Shown: positions 54,330-64,000 of the stretch, piece after piece
Layout of the letters: every line of letters begins with the position of its first letter
How positions within the stretch are numbered: position 1 is the first letter of the stretch
Assembly (NCBI GenBank): GCA_024397875.1
Contig: CP073344.1
Coordinates: 1,975,001-2,039,000 of the forward strand
Length of the DNA: 64,000 nt
Direction: 5' to 3'
Source: Amphritea atlantica
Lineage (GTDB): Bacteria; Pseudomonadota; Gammaproteobacteria; Pseudomonadales; Balneatricaceae
The notes under the pieces: generated by a model
What the model was told of the DNA's origin: nothing
The model's database searches: none
Seen by the model: the letters and a program-made list of their open reading frames with translations, nothing else
Position numbers and translations under genes: made by a program

Positions 54330-55055
54330 TTATTCGTCAGGCATCTCAACGTTGTGATAGACCTCCTGAACGTCTTCGACATCGTTCAGCATCTCTAAAA
54401 AGGTCTCAAACTGTTCCAGGTCTTCACCGGCCAGCTCAGTATAGGTCTGAGGGATGAAGGTGATCTCTTCTACTTCAAATTCAAGATCCGGATACGCTTC
54501 ATGCAGCGCGGTTTTAGCCTTGAAGAAGTCTGTATGCGGCGCGTAGACAGTGATATTGCCATCCTCACTCTCGATCTCAGCCACATCAACATCCGCTTCC
54601 ATCAGCAACTCAAGGACTTCATCCTCATCGTCGTGGGGGAAGACAAACACTGCACGATGATCAAACATATGGGCAACAGTGCCCTGTCCGCCCAGCTTTG
54701 CTTTACCTTTATTGAAAGCCACCCGGACATCACCGAAAGTACGGTTGTTGTTATCGGTCAGGCAATCAGCGATGACCATGCATCCGCCGGGACCAAAGCC
54801 TTCATAACGTGTTGGCAGGAAATCCTCACCACCGCCGCCTGCGGCCTTGTCGATCGCTTTTTCGATAACGTGGGCTGGTACCTGATCTTTTTTGGCTTTC
54901 TCGATGAGACGACGCAGCGACAGGTTACCCTCTGGATCGACACCACCGTTTTTGGCAACAACATAGATCTCTTTGCCATACTTGGCATATACCTTGGATT
55001 TAGCTCCCTGAGTCTTAGCCATGGAAGCCTTACGTACTTCAAACTTTCTTCCCAT
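54330..55055 (-). CDS. yeeN: YebC/PmpR family protein, YeeN type
   Basis: 241 residues. The start MGRKFEV...[25 protein letters not shown] matches the YeeN branch of the YebC/TACO1 family, whose members act as transcription regulators or help ribosomes on difficult sequences. [24 protein letters not shown] is the family core, and [14 protein letters not shown] the end. It is not next to ruvC, as yebC itself usually is. It lies between the integron and clpX. Confidence 0.9.
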   Translation of the reverse strand: MGRKFEVRKASMAKTQGAKSKVYAKYGKEIYVVAKNGGVDPEGNLSLRRLIEKAKKDQVPAHVIEKAIDKAAGGGGEDFLPTRYEGFGPGGCMVIADCLTDNNNRTFGDVRVAFNKGKAKLGGQGTVAHMFDHRAVFVFPHDDEDEVLELLMEADVDVAEIESEDGNITVYAPHTDFFKAKTALHEAYPDLEFEVEEITFIPQTYTELAGEDLEQFETFLEMLNDVEDVQEVYHNVEMPDE

Positions 55056-55180
55056 TGGAAAATCTCTTTCTTACGTTAAGACAGGGGCTAATTCTAATCG
55101 CTCACCCGCTTAAGCTCTAGTGTGTGCATCCAAATTGTTAACAAATGGATCAGTTAACCGAGGATCATTTGATCAGGATA

Positions 55181-55207
55181 TAAAAAACGCGCCTTGGGCG
55201 CGTCTTT
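55181..55207 (-). terminator. terminator of clpX
   Basis: ACGCGCC/GGCGCGT arms around a 3-base loop; TTTTTTATA follows on the minus strand, 20 bases after the clpX stop. Confidence 0.87.
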
Positions 55208-55225
55208 ACATATCAATGAATAAAA

Positions 55226-56521
55226 TCAGTCTTCAGCCGCAGCTTTCGGAGCTTCAAGGTTTTCATAGATAAGAATCGGATCAGAGTCACCATTGATCAC
55301 GCCCTCATCAATAACAACCTTGGAAATCCCCTGCTGAGACGGCAGGCTGTACATAATATCCAGCAGATTCTCTTCCAGAATGGAGCGCAGACCACGGGCA
55401 CCGGTCTTTCTTTCAAGTGCCTTGGTAGCCACCGCTTTAAGTGCATCCTCACGGAAGTCCAGTTCAGCACCTTCCATACCGAACAGCGCTGAATATTGCT
55501 TGGTCAGCGAGTTCTTAGGCTCGGTCAGGATCTGAATCAGAGCATCTTCATCCAGCTCAGTCAGCGTCGCGATCATCGGCAGACGACCAACAAACTCAGG
55601 AATCAGACCATATTTCACCAGATCTTCAGACTCCAGATCTGCCAGAACATCGGTGATCTTTCGGGTCTCTTCCTTGCTGACAACCGCCGCATTGAAGCCG
55701 ATAGAGCTTTTCTCACTGCGATGCTTGATCACCTGATCAAGACCGGCGAATGCACCACCACAGATAAACAGAATATTGGAGGTATCAACCTGCAAAAATT
55801 CCTGCTGTGGATGCTTACGGCCACCCTGCGGCGGAACCGAAGCAACAGTTCCCTCAATCAGTTTCAGCAGTGCCTGCTGCACACCTTCACCGCTAACGTC
55901 ACGCGTGATGGACGGGTTGTCTGACTTACGGGAGATCTTATCGATCTCATCAATGTAAACAATACCCAGCTGGGCTTTCTCTACATCGTAATCACACTTC
56001 TGCAGCAACTTCTGAATGATGTTCTCAACATCCTCACCCACATAACCGGCTTCGGTCAGCGTGGTAGCATCCGCAATGGTAAACGGAACATTGAGCATTC
56101 TTGCCAGCGTCTGAGCCAGCAGCGTTTTACCGCTACCGGTCGGACCGATCAACAGAATGTTACTCTTGCCCAGCTCAACATCGGTATCACCGGCAGTCTG
56201 CTGAAAACGGAGTCGCTTGTAGTGGTTATATACCGCAACGGAAAGTACTTTCTTGGCCCGTTCCTGACCAATGACGTACGCATCCAGATTGTCTTTAATT
56301 TCAGTCGGAGTCGGCAGGCGATCACCCTCTTCCCGGGTCTCTTCCGCGTCCTGGATCTCCTCTTTGATGATGTCATTACACAGATCAACACATTCATCGC
56401 AGATAAATACAGACGGGCCTGCAATCAGCTTCTTGACTTCGTCCTGGCTTTTACCACAGAAAGAGCAATACAGCAGTTTGCTGTCATCACTTCCTTCTTT
56501 ACCGTTGATATCGTCGGACAT
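55226..56521 (-). CDS. clpX: ATP-dependent Clp protease ATPase subunit ClpX
   Basis: 431 residues. N-terminal zinc finger with Cys19, Cys22, Cys41 and Cys44, Walker A GPTGSGKT at 126-133, Walker [11 protein letters not shown], sensor and arginine-finger region [18 protein letters not shown]. It unfolds tagged substrates and feeds them to ClpP. It lies 165 bases downstream of clpP on the same strand. lon, which usually follows clpX, is absent; a terminator and the yeeN-type gene come instead. Confidence 0.97.
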   Translation of the reverse strand: MSDDINGKEGSDDSKLLYCSFCGKSQDEVKKLIAGPSVFICDECVDLCNDIIKEEIQDAEETREEGDRLPTPTEIKDNLDAYVIGQERAKKVLSVAVYNHYKRLRFQQTAGDTDVELGKSNILLIGPTGSGKTLLAQTLARMLNVPFTIADATTLTEAGYVGEDVENIIQKLLQKCDYDVEKAQLGIVYIDEIDKISRKSDNPSITRDVSGEGVQQALLKLIEGTVASVPPQGGRKHPQQEFLQVDTSNILFICGGAFAGLDQVIKHRSEKSSIGFNAAVVSKEETRKITDVLADLESEDLVKYGLIPEFVGRLPMIATLTELDEDALIQILTEPKNSLTKQYSALFGMEGAELDFREDALKAVATKALERKTGARGLRSILEENLLDIMYSLPSQQGISKVVIDEGVINGDSDPILIYENLEAPKAAAED

Positions 56522-56686
56522 TCAACTACCTCTGTTTGTCCCGGCCATGCCCGGCCCGGACCTCTGATTTCTTTCTCGTTTAACGCACATTATAGCGGAT
56601 AATGCGCACCGCTTGAATCAAACGTCAACTGCGGTGCTCTCTGTACAGACACGACAGAATCAGTATCCACACCCGATCGAAGCGCA

Positions 56687-57307
56687 TTAACGACTGCTCA
56701 GCACCTGATCGACCAGACCGTAGGCCACAGCCTGTTCCGGAGACATAAAGTTATCCCGGTCGGTATCTTTGCTGATAGTCGCCATATCCTGACCGGTATG
56801 GTTGGCCATGATGGTGTTCAATTTATCACGAATCGTGAGAATTTCCTGAGTGTGGATCTCGATATCAGTTGCCTGACCCTGATAGCCACCCAAAGGCTGG
56901 TGAATCATCATACGGGAATGCGGCAGGCAGTAACGCTTACCTTCGGCACCGCCGGTTAACAACAGCGCACCCATGCTGGCCGCCTGACCAATACACATAG
57001 TACTCACATCAGGCTTGATAAACTGCATGGTGTCATAGATCGACAGTCCGGCGGTAACCGAACCACCTGGTGAATTGATATACAGGTGAATATCTTTGTC
57101 CGGGTTTTCCGACTCAAGAAACAGTAACTGGGCAACAACCAGGTTAGCCATATGATCTTCCACCTGGCCAACCATGAATATAACCCGCTCTTTCAGCAAT
57201 CGAGAGTAGATGTCGTAAGAACGCTCACCACGAGCTGTCTGTTCAACAACCATGGGTACCAGACCACTGCTAGTAATTACTGTAGGGCCATTATAAAAAT
57301 CCGACAT
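56687..57307 (-). CDS. clpP: ATP-dependent Clp protease proteolytic subunit ClpP
   Basis: 206 residues with the catalytic triad Ser111 ([10 protein letters not shown]), His136 (MIHQPLGG) and Asp185 (KDTDRD), at the same positions as in E. coli pro-ClpP. A short propeptide at the N-terminus should be removed autocatalytically. GGAGAGAATTCT upstream is a good ribosome site. It sits between tig and clpX in the conserved order. Confidence 0.97.
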   Translation of the reverse strand: MSDFYNGPTVITSSGLVPMVVEQTARGERSYDIYSRLLKERVIFMVGQVEDHMANLVVAQLLFLESENPDKDIHLYINSPGGSVTAGLSIYDTMQFIKPDVSTMCIGQAASMGALLLTGGAEGKRYCLPHSRMMIHQPLGGYQGQATDIEIHTQEILTIRDKLNTIMANHTGQDMATISKDTDRDNFMSPEQAVAYGLVDQVLSSR

Positions 57308-57352
57308 AGAATTCTCTCCTAAATCCTTAACAACGTGCTTACTACACGTCCA

Positions 57353-57391
57353 GAAAAAAAAACGGCAGCCGACCCTAAGCCGACAGCCGTT
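57353..57391 (-). terminator. terminator of tig
   Basis: AACGGC and GCCGTT arms with an inner CGGC/GTCG stem; TTTTTTTTCTGG follows on the minus strand, just before the clpP promoter region. Confidence 0.85.
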
Positions 57392-57422
57392 CTTTTATAA
57401 ACGCAATTAAGGCGAAGGGCAA

Positions 57423-58754
57423 TTACGCCTCTTCTGATTCTTCAGCTGCAGGTGCTGCAGGCTTGATTGCGTCTTCATAACTTAGCTCGGTGTCGCTCAC
57501 CTTAGCAGAATCCAGCAGCAGATCCATAACCTGGTCTTCCAGAACCATGTTCTTAATCTGATTCAGCATCTCCTGGTTACTGTAGTACCAGTCGATAACC
57601 TGCTGAGGCTCCTGATAAGTAGCAGCCAGCTCTTCAACGGTAGTGCGTACACGATCTTCGTCTACTTTCAGCTCGTTCGCTTTAATCACTTCAGCAACCA
57701 GCAGGCCTACTTTAACACGCTTTTCAGCCTGCTCAGAGAACATCTCTTTAGGCAGCATATTTGGATCGATATTGGCGTTTTCACCACCAAACTGCTGGAT
57801 AGCCTGACGACGCATTGCATCGATCTCACCATCAATCAGGGCAGCAGGTACATCAATTGCGTTAAGCTCTACCAGTTTGCCAAACACGGCTTCTTTCAGC
57901 TTGGATTTCAGCGCCTGAGTCAGCTCACGCTCCATGTTTTTGCGAACTTCAACTTTGAAGCTATCAACGGTCTTCTCTTCGATACCAAACTTAGCAAAGA
58001 ACTCTTCGTTCAGCTCTGGCAGTACCTGAGCAGAAACCTTGTTCACTTTAACATTGAACTTAGCGTCTTTACCTTTCAGGTTTTCAGCATGGTATTCTTC
58101 AGGGAAAGTGACGTTAATCTCTTTCTCATCACCGGCTTTGGCGCCTTCCAGCTGAGTTTCGAAACCCGGAATCATGGTATTGGAACCCAGTACCAGATCC
58201 ATACCGGTTGCATTGCCACCGTCGAAAGATTCACCATCGATGAAACCTTCGAAATCGATGTTCAGCTGATCGCCTTCAGCCGCTGCTTTATCGGTTTCTT
58301 CAAACGCAGCCTGCTGCTTCTGCAGAGTTTCAATCATCTGATCCAGGTCAGCGTCTTTAACTTCAGCGGAGTTCTTAACAATCTCAACGCTGGAGAAATC
58401 AGCCAGTGCAATCTCTGGATATACTTCGAATGTTGCTGTGTATGAGAAGTCCTCACCCTCTTTGTCGTTTTTGAACTCGACATTCGGACCACCAGCAGGC
58501 GTCAGATTTTCCTGCTGGATAGCTTCGTAGAAGCTCTGCTGTACAACCTCACCGATCACTTCCTGACGGATGCCCGGACCGTAGCGTTTTTTAACCACTT
58601 TAACCGGCACTTTACCAGGACGGAAACCGTCCAGTCGAACAGTACGGGCGGTCTGCTGAACACGCTTAGCTACATCGCCGTCTACACGATCAGCAGGTAC
58701 TACAACAGTCAGCTGACGCTCAAGACCAGTAGTGGTTTCTACGGATACTTGCAT
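57423..58754 (-). CDS. tig: trigger factor
   Basis: 443 residues from ATG 58754 (MQVSVETTTGLERQL), with GAGGAATTCC upstream; the frame is open further upstream, but homologues start here. Ribosome-binding domain with GFRPGKVPVKVVKKRYG, FKBP-type peptidyl-prolyl isomerase domain (about 155-240, GDQLNIDFEGFIDGESF), then the helical C-terminal chaperone domain. It is a ribosome-bound chaperone for nascent chains. Confidence 0.97.
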   Translation of the reverse strand: MQVSVETTTGLERQLTVVVPADRVDGDVAKRVQQTARTVRLDGFRPGKVPVKVVKKRYGPGIRQEVIGEVVQQSFYEAIQQENLTPAGGPNVEFKNDKEGEDFSYTATFEVYPEIALADFSSVEIVKNSAEVKDADLDQMIETLQKQQAAFEETDKAAAEGDQLNIDFEGFIDGESFDGGNATGMDLVLGSNTMIPGFETQLEGAKAGDEKEINVTFPEEYHAENLKGKDAKFNVKVNKVSAQVLPELNEEFFAKFGIEEKTVDSFKVEVRKNMERELTQALKSKLKEAVFGKLVELNAIDVPAALIDGEIDAMRRQAIQQFGGENANIDPNMLPKEMFSEQAEKRVKVGLLVAEVIKANELKVDEDRVRTTVEELAATYQEPQQVIDWYYSNQEMLNQIKNMVLEDQVMDLLLDSAKVSDTELSYEDAIKPAAPAAEESEEA

Positions 58755-59000
58755 GGAATTCCTCACAAAATTATTTGTATCGTTACAAATCTGAAAATTG
58801 ACCCGCTGTTTACCCTTATGCGTGAACACAAAGCCCGTAACAACAGGTGCCAGAATTTCTAAAGGCGGAAATTGTCCGGGAAGCGGCACTATTAGTCAAG
58901 TGAAAAGCGTTGAATATCAACGTATACAGAGCAAACACAAAGATCGCATTCTGATGAAATTAATATCGGAAATAAAAAAGAGAATATCGAACAGGGGAAA

Positions 59001-59077
59001 TGGGGTGGACGATGGGGCTTGAACCCACGACCGCCGGAATCACAATCCGGAGCTCTACCAACTGAGCTACGCCCACC
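59001..59077 (-). tRNA. tRNA-His (GTG), copy 2
   Basis: Full cloverleaf on the minus strand. The anticodon loop of CCGGATTGTGATTCCGG reads GTG. It has the extra 5' G (G-1) typical of tRNA-His and encodes CCA. Identical to the other copy except in the T-loop region (GGCTTGAA against GGTTTGAA on the plus strand). Confidence 0.97.
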
Positions 59078-59102
59078 ACAGGCATACTTCTGAGAAAGTA
59101 AA

Positions 59103-59187
59103 TGGTGCGAGTGGGGAGACTCGAACTCCCACACCGTAAGATACTGGTACCTAAAACCAGCGCGTCTACCAATTCCGCCACACTCGC
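59103..59187 (-). tRNA. tRNA-Leu (TAG)
   Basis: 85 bases including CCA, with a long variable arm. The anticodon stem CTGGT/ACCAG encloses TTTAGGT, so the anticodon is TAG. Lies between the two tRNA-His genes. Confidence 0.97.
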
Positions 59188-59246
59188 ATAAACTTTCTTG
59201 TGTCATCCGACGGGTACAAGGTACCACATTCATGATGACTATGTAT

Positions 59247-59323
59247 TGGGGTGGACGATGGGGTTTGAACCCACGACCGCCGGAATCACAATCCGGAGCT
59301 CTACCAACTGAGCTACGCCCACC
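59247..59323 (-). tRNA. tRNA-His (GTG), copy 1
   Basis: 77 bases with encoded CCA, anticodon GTG and G-1. Near-identical to the copy at 59001-59077. Confidence 0.97.
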
Positions 59324-59352
59324 GTAGCAATACATCTTTTGTCAGACCTTTT

Positions 59353-59429
59353 TGGCGCGCCCGGCAGGGGTCGAACCTGCAACCGCTCGCTTAGAAGGCG
59401 AGTGCTCTATCCATTGAGCTACGGGCGCC
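59353..59429 (-). tRNA. tRNA-Arg (TCT)
   Basis: 77 bases with encoded CCA. The anticodon loop in CTCGCCTTCTAAGCGAG reads TCT. First gene of the tRNA operon Arg-His-Leu-His, which lies upstream of tig and is divergent from folD, as in pseudomonads. Confidence 0.97.
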
Positions 59430-59760
59430 TGACACTGCCCGACCTTGTCAGAAGCGTTATCTGCAACGAGGTGCGTCATGACCCTCCCTTCAAGGTGGTG
59501 CGCATAATATATATCGCTTCATAGCCCGTCAACACCCTTTTTTAAAATTTTAACAAAATAAAACACTTAGCAATCTTCCGCCCCAGCCTTCTATAGTCGT
59601 AATGAAACTGATGTTTATCGGCCTGCCCCCTCCCCTGGCATACCTTATAGACAGCCCGAACGCACAGAAACAGGTCCTGGCGCATTTCCCCTTGGAGGAA
59701 AACGACAACCATGAGACAATCCGCGCCATCAAAATCATGACTGAGGAAAACATTCGTAAG

Positions 59761-60612
59761 ATGAGCGCTCAGATAATTGACGGCAAACAGATTGCCCAAA
59801 ATGTTCGCAATAAGGTAGCAGCGGGTGTGAAGGCCCGAATTGAAGAGGGTAAACGCGCCCCCTGCCTGGCAGTTGTACTGGTAGGCTTCGATCCGGCCTC
59901 TCAGGTATATGTCAGAAACAAGAAAAATGCTTGCAAAGAGGTAGGCATCGAGTCGGCCTCTTATGATATGCCGGCTGAAACCACTCAACAGCAACTGCTG
60001 GATCTGGTCGATGAGCTGAACGGCGATGCGAATATTGACGGCATACTGGTTCAGTTACCATTGCCCGGTCACCTGGAAGCGAATGAAATCCTTGAGCGCA
60101 TCCGTCCGGAGAAAGATGTCGATGGTTTCCACCCCTTCAATCTGGGCCGTCTGGCACAGCGACTTCCGGCTCTGCGCCCCTGCACCCCTAAAGGTGTCAT
60201 GACCCTGCTGGAATCAACCGGCGAACCAATTCGCGGCAAAGACGCCGTGATTGTTGGCGCGTCAAATATTGTCGGGCGGCCAATGACGCTTGAATTGCTG
60301 CTGGCGGGCTGTACCACAACAACGACCCACCGCTTCACAAAGGAGCTTGCCAGCCATGTACGGCGTGCTGATATTGTCGTTGTGGGTGTTGGCAAGCCCG
60401 GCCTTGTTAAAGGCGAGTGGATTAAACCCGGCGCGACCGTAATCGACGTGGGCATTAACCGCCTGAATGATGGCCGGCTTGTGGGTGACGTAGACTACGA
60501 TGTGGCCTCCCAACGGGCTGGCTGGATCACTCCGGTTCCCGGTGGAGTCGGTCCGATGACTGTTGCAACGCTGATGGAAAACACTCTGGAAGCGGCTAAC
60601 AACCTCAACTGA
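59761..60612 (+). CDS. folD: methylenetetrahydrofolate dehydrogenase/cyclohydrolase FolD
   Basis: 283 residues from ATG 59761 ([12 protein letters not shown]), the usual FolD start. The frame is open back to 59602, but that extension lies in the tRNA/folD spacer and matches no homologue. [15 protein letters not shown] holds the catalytic Tyr and Lys, GILVQLPLP the substrate loop, and [11 protein letters not shown] the NADP site. It makes formyl-THF for purine and initiator tRNA synthesis. Confidence 0.95.
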   Translation: MSAQIIDGKQIAQNVRNKVAAGVKARIEEGKRAPCLAVVLVGFDPASQVYVRNKKNACKEVGIESASYDMPAETTQQQLLDLVDELNGDANIDGILVQLPLPGHLEANEILERIRPEKDVDGFHPFNLGRLAQRLPALRPCTPKGVMTLLESTGEPIRGKDAVIVGASNIVGRPMTLELLLAGCTTTTTHRFTKELASHVRRADIVVVGVGKPGLVKGEWIKPGATVIDVGINRLNDGRLVGDVDYDVASQRAGWITPVPGGVGPMTVATLMENTLEAANNLN

Positions 60613-60627
60613 GATTATCCGTTTTTT

Positions 60628-60677
60628 AAAAAAGGCCTTTTTATGCCTCATTAACTGAGCATAAAAGGCCTTTTTTT
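60628..60677 (+). terminator. terminator of folD
   Basis: AAAAGGCCTTTTTATGC pairs with GCATAAAAGGCCTTTT (one bulge) and is followed by TTTTATT. Confidence 0.87.
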
Positions 60678-60678
60678 A

Positions 60679-60982
60679 TTGGCAACAACTTCTGAGCTCA
60701 GCCCACCAGCGTCACATTCACCACCAGAATCAAACATTATCATCGGTTAATCAAAATAAAGCGGAACCTATTGAGGAAGTTAAAATCACTATTTCAGGAT
60801 ATTTTCAGGTTACTATGGGACTATCTTCTCACGCTTAACCTATAAAAATTCGTACTCAGCGCCGAAACTAAAGAACTTGAGCTCATAAAGCTTTTACTAA
60901 AGAGCCTAGCTGAATCGCTGAAACTGAAACACGTAAACGGTAGAACTGAACCTACTGCCAACATCTGCTGAGCAAACCTGTT
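60679..60982. other. upstream region of the VTT-reductase gene
   Basis: 304 bases without a gene. It has several loosely repeated GAACT/CTGAA strings between 60860 and 60960 and no clear hairpin. A promoter for the downstream gene must lie here, but I cannot point to it with confidence. Confidence 0.4.
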
Positions 60983-63118
60983 ATGAATAGAAAAAAAATC
61001 ACTCTGATCGTTATCATTGCGGCCCTGATCAGTGCGTTTTTCCTGCTGGACGCGGGCAGTTACCTGAACCTTGAATATGTAAAATCACAACAGGACAGCT
61101 TACAAGGCTGGGTAGCAGATAACACCTTTGTCGCGGTGGCAGCATTTATGCTGATCTATATTGTGGTAACCGCCCTCTCCCTTCCCGGCGCGACAGTCAT
61201 GACACTGGTGGGCGGGGCAGTATTCGGTCTGTTAAGCGGATTACTGCTGGTCTCGTTTGCCAGCTCAATAGGCGCCACCCTGGCGTTTCTCATCTCCCGC
61301 TATCTGCTGCGGGAACCCCTGACCCATAAATTTTCCAAATATATCGACCCTATCAACCGCGGTATTGAAAAAGATGGTATCGCCTACCTGCTTACCCTGC
61401 GCCTGGTCCCCCTGTTCCCGTTTTTTGTTATCAATGCCGTGATGGGTATGACCCGCATGAAAGCGCCGACATTCTACTGGGTCAGTCAACTGGGTATGCT
61501 GCCCGGCACCGCCGTTTTCGTCAATGCAGGCACTCAGCTGGCAGCTATCGAACAGCCCGGAGACATCCTCTCGCCGGGCCTGATCCTGTCTTTCTGCCTG
61601 CTCGGAGCGTTCCCCTGGATTGGCCGCTTGATGGCCGATCTGATCAAGCAGCGCAGAGTCTACACGGGGTTCTCAAAGCCGAAAACGTTTGATACCAATA
61701 TGGTGGTCATCGGGGCAGGTGCCGGCGGATTGGTAACCTCCTATATTGCCGCTGCCACCAAAGCGAAAGTGACCCTGATCGAACGCCACAAGATGGGTGG
61801 TGACTGCCTGAATACCGGCTGCGTTCCATCCAAAGCGCTGATCCGCACCACTCACTTTCTGGCCGATATACGGGACGCGGAACAACTGGGCATCCGCAAA
61901 GCCGCTGTCGAATATGATTTCGCAGAGATTATGGAACGCGTACAACGGGTCATAAAAACCATTGAGCCTCACGATTCCATCGCGCGCTATGAGTCGCTTG
62001 GGGTCGACTGCGTAACCGGGGATGCCTTCATCCGCAGCCCCTGGGAAGTCGAGGTAAATGGCAAAACCATTACAACCCGGAACATTGTCATCGCAACTGG
62101 AGCCCGCCCGACAATTCCGGAGATCCCCGGGATTGAACTGGTTGAACCTCTGACCTCAGATACCATCTGGTGTCTGCGTCAGCGCCCTGAACGACTGCTG
62201 GTGCTGGGCGCCGGCGCTATTGGCTGCGAACTGGGACAGTGTTTCGCCCGACTGGGCAGCGAGGTTTCAATACTCTTCAGAGGCAATCAGGTGCTTACCC
62301 GGGAAGACCAGGACGCCGCTGCCGTTGTCGAAACAAGACTGCGACAGGATGGCATCCGTATCTGCTCTGGTCATATACCGCTGCGATTTCAGGTCACCCC
62401 AAAAGGCTATGAACTGGTGTGCCGCCATAATGACCAGGAAAAACGTATCGGCTTCGACAAACTTCTGGTGGCAACCGGCCGTACCGCCAATGTCACTGGC
62501 TTCGGTCTGGAGTCTCTGGGCATTACGGCTAAGCCGGGGGGCACCATTCAGGTCGATGACTACCTGCGTACACGGCTGCCCAACATCCTCGCCTGCGGTG
62601 ATGTTATCGGTCCCTATCGATTTACCCATGCGGCCAGTCATCAGGCATGGTATGCAGCGGTTAACGCCCTGTTTGGTCAGTTCAGGAAGTTCCGGGTGGA
62701 CTACCGATTAATCCCTTTCACTATCTATACCAGCCCCGAAGTGGCGCGTATCGGCCTGAATGAGAAACTGGCGATTGATAAGGGTATTGCCTATGAAGCG
62801 GTCCGCTACAACCTGGAAGAACTCGACCGGGCGATCACCGATGAAGCGGCCTATGGTTTTGTGAAAGTATTGTTGAAACCGGGCAGCGATAAGATTATCG
62901 GTGTCACTCTGGTGGGCGAACACGCCGCCGAGATGCTGCCAGAGTTTGCCCTGGCGATGAAAAATAAGCTCGGCTTAAACAAGATTCTCGGCACTCTGCA
63001 TGCGTATCCTACCCTGAATGAAGCGAATCGTTTCGTTGCCGGTGAATGGAAAAAGAAACATGCGCCGCAAAAGCTACTCGGCTGGCTGGAGAAATTTCAC
63101 CGCTGGAAGCGTGGCTGA
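60983..63118 (+). CDS. fusion of a VTT-domain membrane protein and a flavin disulfide reductase
   Basis: 711 residues. The first 225 or so are a TVP38/TMEM64 (VTT, SNARE-associated) membrane domain with LSLPGATVMTLVGGAVFG and LRLVPLFPFFVINAVMGM. The rest is a pyridine-nucleotide-disulfide oxidoreductase similar to mercuric reductase and dihydrolipoamide dehydrogenase. FAD motif GAGAGG is at 244-249, the redox pair Cys275/Cys280 is in GGDCLNTGCVPSK, the NAD motif is GAGAIGCELGQ, and the C-terminal HAYPTLNEANR holds the active-site His-Glu. There is no heavy-metal-binding N-terminal domain or CC tail, so mercuric reduction is unlikely. The substrate is unknown. Confidence 0.9.
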   Translation: MNRKKITLIVIIAALISAFFLLDAGSYLNLEYVKSQQDSLQGWVADNTFVAVAAFMLIYIVVTALSLPGATVMTLVGGAVFGLLSGLLLVSFASSIGATLAFLISRYLLREPLTHKFSKYIDPINRGIEKDGIAYLLTLRLVPLFPFFVINAVMGMTRMKAPTFYWVSQLGMLPGTAVFVNAGTQLAAIEQPGDILSPGLILSFCLLGAFPWIGRLMADLIKQRRVYTGFSKPKTFDTNMVVIGAGAGGLVTSYIAAATKAKVTLIERHKMGGDCLNTGCVPSKALIRTTHFLADIRDAEQLGIRKAAVEYDFAEIMERVQRVIKTIEPHDSIARYESLGVDCVTGDAFIRSPWEVEVNGKTITTRNIVIATGARPTIPEIPGIELVEPLTSDTIWCLRQRPERLLVLGAGAIGCELGQCFARLGSEVSILFRGNQVLTREDQDAAAVVETRLRQDGIRICSGHIPLRFQVTPKGYELVCRHNDQEKRIGFDKLLVATGRTANVTGFGLESLGITAKPGGTIQVDDYLRTRLPNILACGDVIGPYRFTHAASHQAWYAAVNALFGQFRKFRVDYRLIPFTIYTSPEVARIGLNEKLAIDKGIAYEAVRYNLEELDRAITDEAAYGFVKVLLKPGSDKIIGVTLVGEHAAEMLPEFALAMKNKLGLNKILGTLHAYPTLNEANRFVAGEWKKKHAPQKLLGWLEKFHRWKRG

Positions 63119-63148
63119 AGCAGGCTAAGCTACATTCAGTTTCGACAT

Positions 63149-63182
63149 AAAAAAAGCCCTGCGCAATAGCAGGGCTTTTTAA
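63149..63182. terminator. bidirectional terminator
   Basis: AAAAAGCCCTGC and GCAGGGCTTTTT around a short loop, with T-runs on both strands. It serves the convergent reductase and channel genes. Confidence 0.9.
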
Positions 63183-63222
63183 TAAGTATCAGATACTTAA
63201 ATAACTTACCTAGTGTTATTTA

Positions 63223-64000
63223 TTACACCAGTTCTTTGGTCGTCTCATTCACCAGAATGACTTTACGATGCGGGAACGGGATCTCTATATCATTCTCATC
63301 CAGCGCTTTCTTGATCTGCTCAGGCACAGAATAAAGCAGATTGAAATAGTGTTCGCCTTTACAGAACGGCCTTACCAGGAAATCAACCGAGCTGTTATTC
63401 AGGGTTTCAACCTCAACAAAGGGAGCAGGACTCTTTAACACGTGGGGATGATTTTCAAGCACCTTTTCAATCACCGCACGCGCCTCATCGATGCTCTCGC
63501 CATACGCAATACCAAAGCGCATATCGACGCCCCGTACATCATAATGTGAGTGATTGATAATCTGATCCCCCCAGATCTGACTGTTGGGCACAATAATCTG
63601 CTGGTTATCAAATGTCTGCAGGATAGTGGTGAACATATCGATCTCGGTCACCTTACCAAACCGCCCTGCCGCATCAATAAAATCATTCACTTTATAAGGT
63701 CGGAAAATCAACAGCATAACCCCTGCTGCTAAATTGGAGAGCGCCCCCTGCAATGCCAGACCAACGGCCAGACCTGCAGCACCTAACAGCGCAACAATCG
63801 AGGCAGTTTGCACACCAAAGCGGTTGAGCACTGCGATTATCACGAAAGCGATAATCAGATAACGGGCCACACTGCCCAGAAACCGGAACAGCGTATCGTC
63901 AAGGTGCTTATTCTTTTTGCTGGCAGCAACGATCCCCTTATTAACTTTGCCGGCAAACCATAAGCCCAGCAGCAGAATTAGAATGGCCAGAAGGATGTTA
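63223..64000 (-). CDS. MscS family mechanosensitive channel (5' end outside window)
   Basis: The frame is open from the stop at 63223 to the right window edge, about 259 residues, so the start is missing. The pore helix region GAAGLAVGLALQGALSNLAAGVMLLIFRP matches TM3 of small MscS channels, followed by the beta domain (KVNDFIDAAGRFGKVTEIDMFTT) and the C-terminal alpha/beta domain. It protects cells from hypo-osmotic shock. The small size of the visible part suggests the short MscS type. Confidence 0.92.
   Translation of the reverse strand, partial: NILLAILILLLGLWFAGKVNKGIVAASKKNKHLDDTLFRFLGSVARYLIIAFVIIAVLNRFGVQTASIVALLGAAGLAVGLALQGALSNLAAGVMLLIFRPYKVNDFIDAAGRFGKVTEIDMFTTILQTFDNQQIIVPNSQIWGDQIINHSHYDVRGVDMRFGIAYGESIDEARAVIEKVLENHPHVLKSPAPFVEVETLNNSSVDFLVRPFCKGEHYFNLLYSVPEQIKKALDENDIEIPFPHRKVILVNETTKELV

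Noticed and set aside
58892..59335. ORF of 147 residues across the tRNA cluster
   Set aside because: It lies over three tRNA genes; its internal repeats are the two tRNA-His copies.
59602..59760. 53-residue N-terminal extension of FolD
   Set aside because: It lies in the tRNA/folD spacer and matches nothing in FolD homologues, which start at [13 protein letters not shown] sequence.

Overview
The window looks like a piece of chromosome from a marine gammaproteobacterium of the Oceanospirillales/Pseudomonadales type, resembling Neptunomonas or Amphritea. Three things suggest this. The conserved block folD - tRNA(Arg, His, Leu, His) - tig - clpP - clpX is present. There is a phenylacetate (paa) catabolic cluster. 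A vWA surface protein of a kind common in marine proteobacteria sits beside a rhombosortase. The genus is inference; no rRNA is present.

Layout. 0-10 kb: end of a cupin gene, then sppA and a HAD phosphatase. A divergent paa cluster follows: an SDR gene, an enoyl-CoA hydratase gene and paaN on the minus strand, and paaF-paaG-paaH-paaI on the plus strand. The intergenic region between the two arms holds two perfect inverted repeats. 10-26 kb: rraA, a methyltransferase, ydiJ with a divergent LysR gene, thioesterases, transporters, acetyltransferases, an AraC regulator, an aminotransferase, and an MFS transporter fused to a long acidic helical-repeat tail. 26-33 kb: a regulator, then a VIT/vWA protein ending in a GlyGly-CTERM signal directly followed by its likely rhombosortase, then two envelope-type glycosyltransferases and rsuA. 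33-42.6 kb: ppsA/ppsR, an MFS exporter, a ygfF-like SDR gene, purC behind a possible structured RNA leader, a LysE exporter and two GFA proteins.

42.9-54 kb is a chromosomal integron. The integrase gene intI (plus strand, 53.06 kb) has a TTGACA promoter whose -10 element is covered by a near-consensus LexA box, so SOS control is expected. Eleven cassettes run leftward on the minus strand. Each carries one gene and one attC site of 62-131 bp; the eleventh attC is split by an insertion sequence. Most cassette genes are unknown, and many encode small membrane proteins. Two stand out: a PIN-like protein with nine 13-residue repeats, and an NTF2-like/DUF4241 protein of immunity type. The IS is an IS110-family, IS1111-group element placed in the outer core of that attC, with a structured non-coding tail that probably encodes its guide RNA. 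A phzF-like gene lies just beyond the last attC and has no recognisable attC of its own.

54-64 kb returns to core genome: a yeeN-type YebC gene, clpX, clpP, tig, four tRNAs, folD, a VTT-domain/flavin disulfide reductase fusion, and a partial mscS-type channel gene. The strongest leads are the IS1111-type insertion with its candidate guide RNA, the 12-bp repeats between intI and the first cassette, the PIN-repeat cassette, the rhombosortase pair, the MFS-repeat fusion and the purC leader.
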